In this document: piece after piece, positions 57,091 through 59,124 of the stretch
Position numbering within the stretch: the first letter of the stretch is position 1
Layout of the letters: each line of letters starts with the position of its first letter
Assembly (NCBI GenBank): GCA_049724395.1
Contig: JAUGWO010000137.1
Location: 1-59,124, forward strand
Length of the DNA stretch: 59,124 bases
Source: Spongospora subterranea f. sp. subterranea
Taxonomy: Eukaryota > Endomyxa: Phytomyxea > Phytomyxea > Plasmodiophorida
Direction: 5' to 3'
Notes under the pieces: model-generated
Database searches by the model: none
What the model saw: the letters and a program-made list of their open reading frames with translations, nothing else
Told to the model about the DNA's origin: nothing
Translations under genes and position numbers: made by a program

Positions 57091-58248
57091 ATGCTAGCGC
57101 TGATAGTCGTCGTCCTCCTGGCCATATCGGCAGAATGTTCCCCGGGTTTGTCGTCGTCGATGGCGTCAGACAAGACGTTAGGCTTTGTGAAGTCGTTTGA
57201 GAAGGCCATGAAACCCAGATATAAATCGTCTTCGAAGTCGCTGATGAAAGCCCACATAGCTCTACAGATGCTGATCGTACGTGATCATGACGTCTTCACG
57301 AAATCGATTGGTAGGCGATTTGTTTCGAAGATCATCAGCTGCGAGAAGCCCAAATATTTGACTTTCGTGCTTCTTGCGCCCAACGTTTGCGATTTCCTGA
57401 ATCTTCCCAATTCGAAATCGAAAACCGCATTCGATCAGGTGGATTCCCTCTATTCCGATTGGCTTAAGCAGCCTTCTGATTGTGGTTATGGTGACAAAGA
57501 CGACTCTGCCCTTCACAACACGCACGAATTCATCACAGAGGTGAAGAAAAATTGCGAAGCAAACGGCGGCGTCTTCCAGCCCAGTCGTCTCCCGTGTCGT
57601 CGTCTTCACAGTGATGAAGCATCGTTGTCATCCAAACGCCAGCATCTCTCAGCCCAATCGTCTTCGGTGGCGTCGGACTTTCAGACGAAGGATCTGCACA
57701 ACAGTGGTACAAAATCGTTGCCAGACGAGACGTTGTCGTATTTGGACTCGTTTCACGATGCTATGGAAGAGGAGTCGCTGCGGGAAGCCCACCAATCTAT
57801 ACAGATGCTGATCGTGCGTAATTATGACGTCTTCACGGAATCAATCGGTCGGAAATTTCTAGAGGAGGTCATCGACTGCGGAAAGCCCGAATATTTGACT
57901 TTCGTGCTTTTAGCCCCCAACGTTTGCGATTTCCTGAAACTTCCCAGTTCGAGCTTGGAATCCGCATTCGATCAGGTGGATTCCCTCTATTCACATTGGC
58001 TTAAGCAGAGTTCTGATTGTGGTTATGGTGACAAAGACGACTCTGCCCTTCACATCACGCGCGAATTCATCACAGAAGTGAAGAACAATTGCGAAGCAAA
58101 CGGCGGCGTCTTCCAGCCCAGTCGTCTCCCGTGTCGTCGTCTTCACAGTGATGAAGGATCGTTGTCACCTCCCAAACGCCAGCGTCTCTTAGCCCAGTCG
58201 TCTCCGGTGGCGTCGGGCTTCCAGACGCAGGATGAGCAGCCCCGCTGA
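57091..58248 (+). CDS. Secreted protein with two tandem copies of an unrecognised domain
   Basis: The ATG at 57,091 opens a signal peptide (MLALIVVVLLAISAEC) and a 385-residue protein without introns. Two homologous halves follow, roughly residues 25-205 and 206-385. Each has a helical start (ALQMLIVRDHDVFTKSIGRR or SIQMLIVRNYDVFTESIGRK), then YLTFVLLAPNVCDFL, FDQVDSLYS and SDCGYGDKDDSALH, then NCEANGGVFQPSRLPCRRLH, and a Lys/Arg-rich end (LSSKRQ or PPKRQR). Conserved Cys suggest disulfides. The halves are close at DNA level too, so the duplication is fairly recent. I know no family for it. A secreted effector is possible but unproven. Confidence 0.75.
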   Translation: MLALIVVVLLAISAECSPGLSSSMASDKTLGFVKSFEKAMKPRYKSSSKSLMKAHIALQMLIVRDHDVFTKSIGRRFVSKIISCEKPKYLTFVLLAPNVCDFLNLPNSKSKTAFDQVDSLYSDWLKQPSDCGYGDKDDSALHNTHEFITEVKKNCEANGGVFQPSRLPCRRLHSDEASLSSKRQHLSAQSSSVASDFQTKDLHNSGTKSLPDETLSYLDSFHDAMEEESLREAHQSIQMLIVRNYDVFTESIGRKFLEEVIDCGKPEYLTFVLLAPNVCDFLKLPSSSLESAFDQVDSLYSHWLKQSSDCGYGDKDDSALHITREFITEVKNNCEANGGVFQPSRLPCRRLHSDEGSLSPPKRQRLLAQSSPVASGFQTQDEQPR

Positions 58249-58494
58249 TCCAGAAAGTGGTTCGCGCAATCGTGATCGATCGCGGTTTAGCATCCGATTT
58301 GCTTGTCTGGTTTCAAAACCAAATACAATTTCATTTTTTTCTCAAAGTGTTTTCGTTTTCGACGATCGATTCGTCTTGTGGGGCAGTAAAATAAGTTTGC
58401 TGATATTGTTAATCACCAAAACGGTTCGGTTCGCCGCTTCGTAAAACCCGTACCCATTCTTCAGAACCGTTGTAATACTTCACGAAGTGAATCG
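58249..58494. other. 3' flank of the secreted two-domain gene
   Basis: AT-rich DNA with no gene seen; it probably includes the 3' untranslated region. Confidence 0.5.
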
Positions 58495-59124
58495 TGTCGT
58501 CGTCGTGACAGGACCAGGTATGTATGGTATGGAATACAAAGGTTCGCGGGTTCTTATGGGTTGAGTCAGCCTGTGCACTACCAGGTTTTCCTACTTCCGC
58601 CTGACCGCTACAAGTAGCTTGAGTATCCACTGAAGGAACCTGTTAGACCAGCTGGATTCAGCAACATAACCTGTCCTACGACCATACCGAATGGGACCTG
58701 CCCCCACCCGATTACATTGCCTAATACGATCTGATTCCCTTGTGGTAACTTGTATTCAGGGAATCAGATGGGGTCTGATGTGGGCACTGTACAGATAAAA
58801 CCTATAGTGGGGTCATGACATGTGGGGCCCTGACACTACCTCCCCCTTTTAACCCCAATTCGGTCTGTCGGGATATCGGCGATGAAATTGACTGATTGCT
58901 TGACGAAGAGCGGGAGAATTATCGGCGAGGCCTCGCGCAGGTTCCCATACCGCTCTGACGGGGGATAGCCTTCCAAGTCGATCAAATACTGAAGTTGGTT
59001 CCTATAGATTCTCGAATCCAGTACGTTCCGGACGATAAACAGGGACTGAGAGGATTCTTCTGGGAAGAATACGGGTTCTGGTGAACAGACCTGTTCTCGT
59101 TTCGTGATGTCGTTCGCGTGGTAT
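58495..59124 (-). mobile_element. Chromovirus (Ty3/gypsy) 3' end running off the window (fossil)
   Basis: On the minus strand, the integrase-tail chromodomain appears at about 58,900-59,080 (NVLDSRIYRNQLQYLI, then EGYPPSER). It is followed by a purine tract (AAAAGGGGGAGG) and a likely LTR of about 340 bases (58,495-58,835, ends TGTCAGGG and CGACGACA in element direction). The LTR outer edge is tentative because the partner LTR is outside the window. At least part of the chromodomain is degraded, so it is probably not whole. Confidence 0.65.

Overview
The window is eukaryotic. Every host gene I can model has GT-AG introns, mostly 47-78 bases long, and the genes sit among many kinds of transposable element. 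The gene content (a chitin deacetylase, a chitin-directed LPMO with hevein-type chitin-binding domains, a sphingolipid delta-4 desaturase, ERCC1) and the element mix (chromodomain gypsy, copia, hAT, mariner, Harbinger, an OTU-bearing LINE) suggest a protist with chitinous walls or spores. A plasmodiophorid-like rhizarian parasite would fit, but that is inference from gene content only.

Layout. 1-9.2 kb is accessory DNA: an internally inverted hAT relic, two decayed copies of a secreted 2-oxoglutarate oxygenase-like gene, and a decayed LINE lying between them. 9.2-12.7 kb holds no recognised gene and ends in a minisatellite. 12.8-13.9 kb is an intact four-exon polysaccharide (chitin) deacetylase. 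14.3-22.6 kb is again accessory: a gypsy relic, a plant-type mariner transposase, a peptidase-bearing transposon relic and several unassigned frames. 22.7-24.6 kb is an eight-exon secreted LPMO with two CBM18 domains and a Cys-rich tail. Its promoter plus signal-peptide segment is duplicated at 26.2-27.1 kb, where it leads into an unrelated short coding region.

28.3-36.4 kb is one very large, many-exon coiled-coil gene. After a copia relic come a SAP-domain gene (37.7-38.4 kb), a delta-4 sphingolipid desaturase (39.2-40.5 kb) and ERCC1 (40.9-42.0 kb), all with complete exon models. 42.7-56.9 kb is repeat-rich: a 67-base minisatellite, copia and Harbinger pieces, an intronless membrane-protein gene, and a 28-base satellite split by a young chromodomain gypsy element whose upstream LTR is itself split by a hAT element. 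57.1-58.2 kb codes for a secreted protein made of two tandem copies of an unrecognised domain. The window ends inside another chromovirus.

Functionally, the deacetylase and the LPMO-CBM18 protein both act on chitin outside the cell. The desaturase makes ceramide at the ER, and ERCC1 is a nuclear DNA-repair subunit. The two-domain secreted protein and the LPMO-signal chimera are the least explained host genes. I recognised no rRNA, convincing tRNA or CRISPR array.
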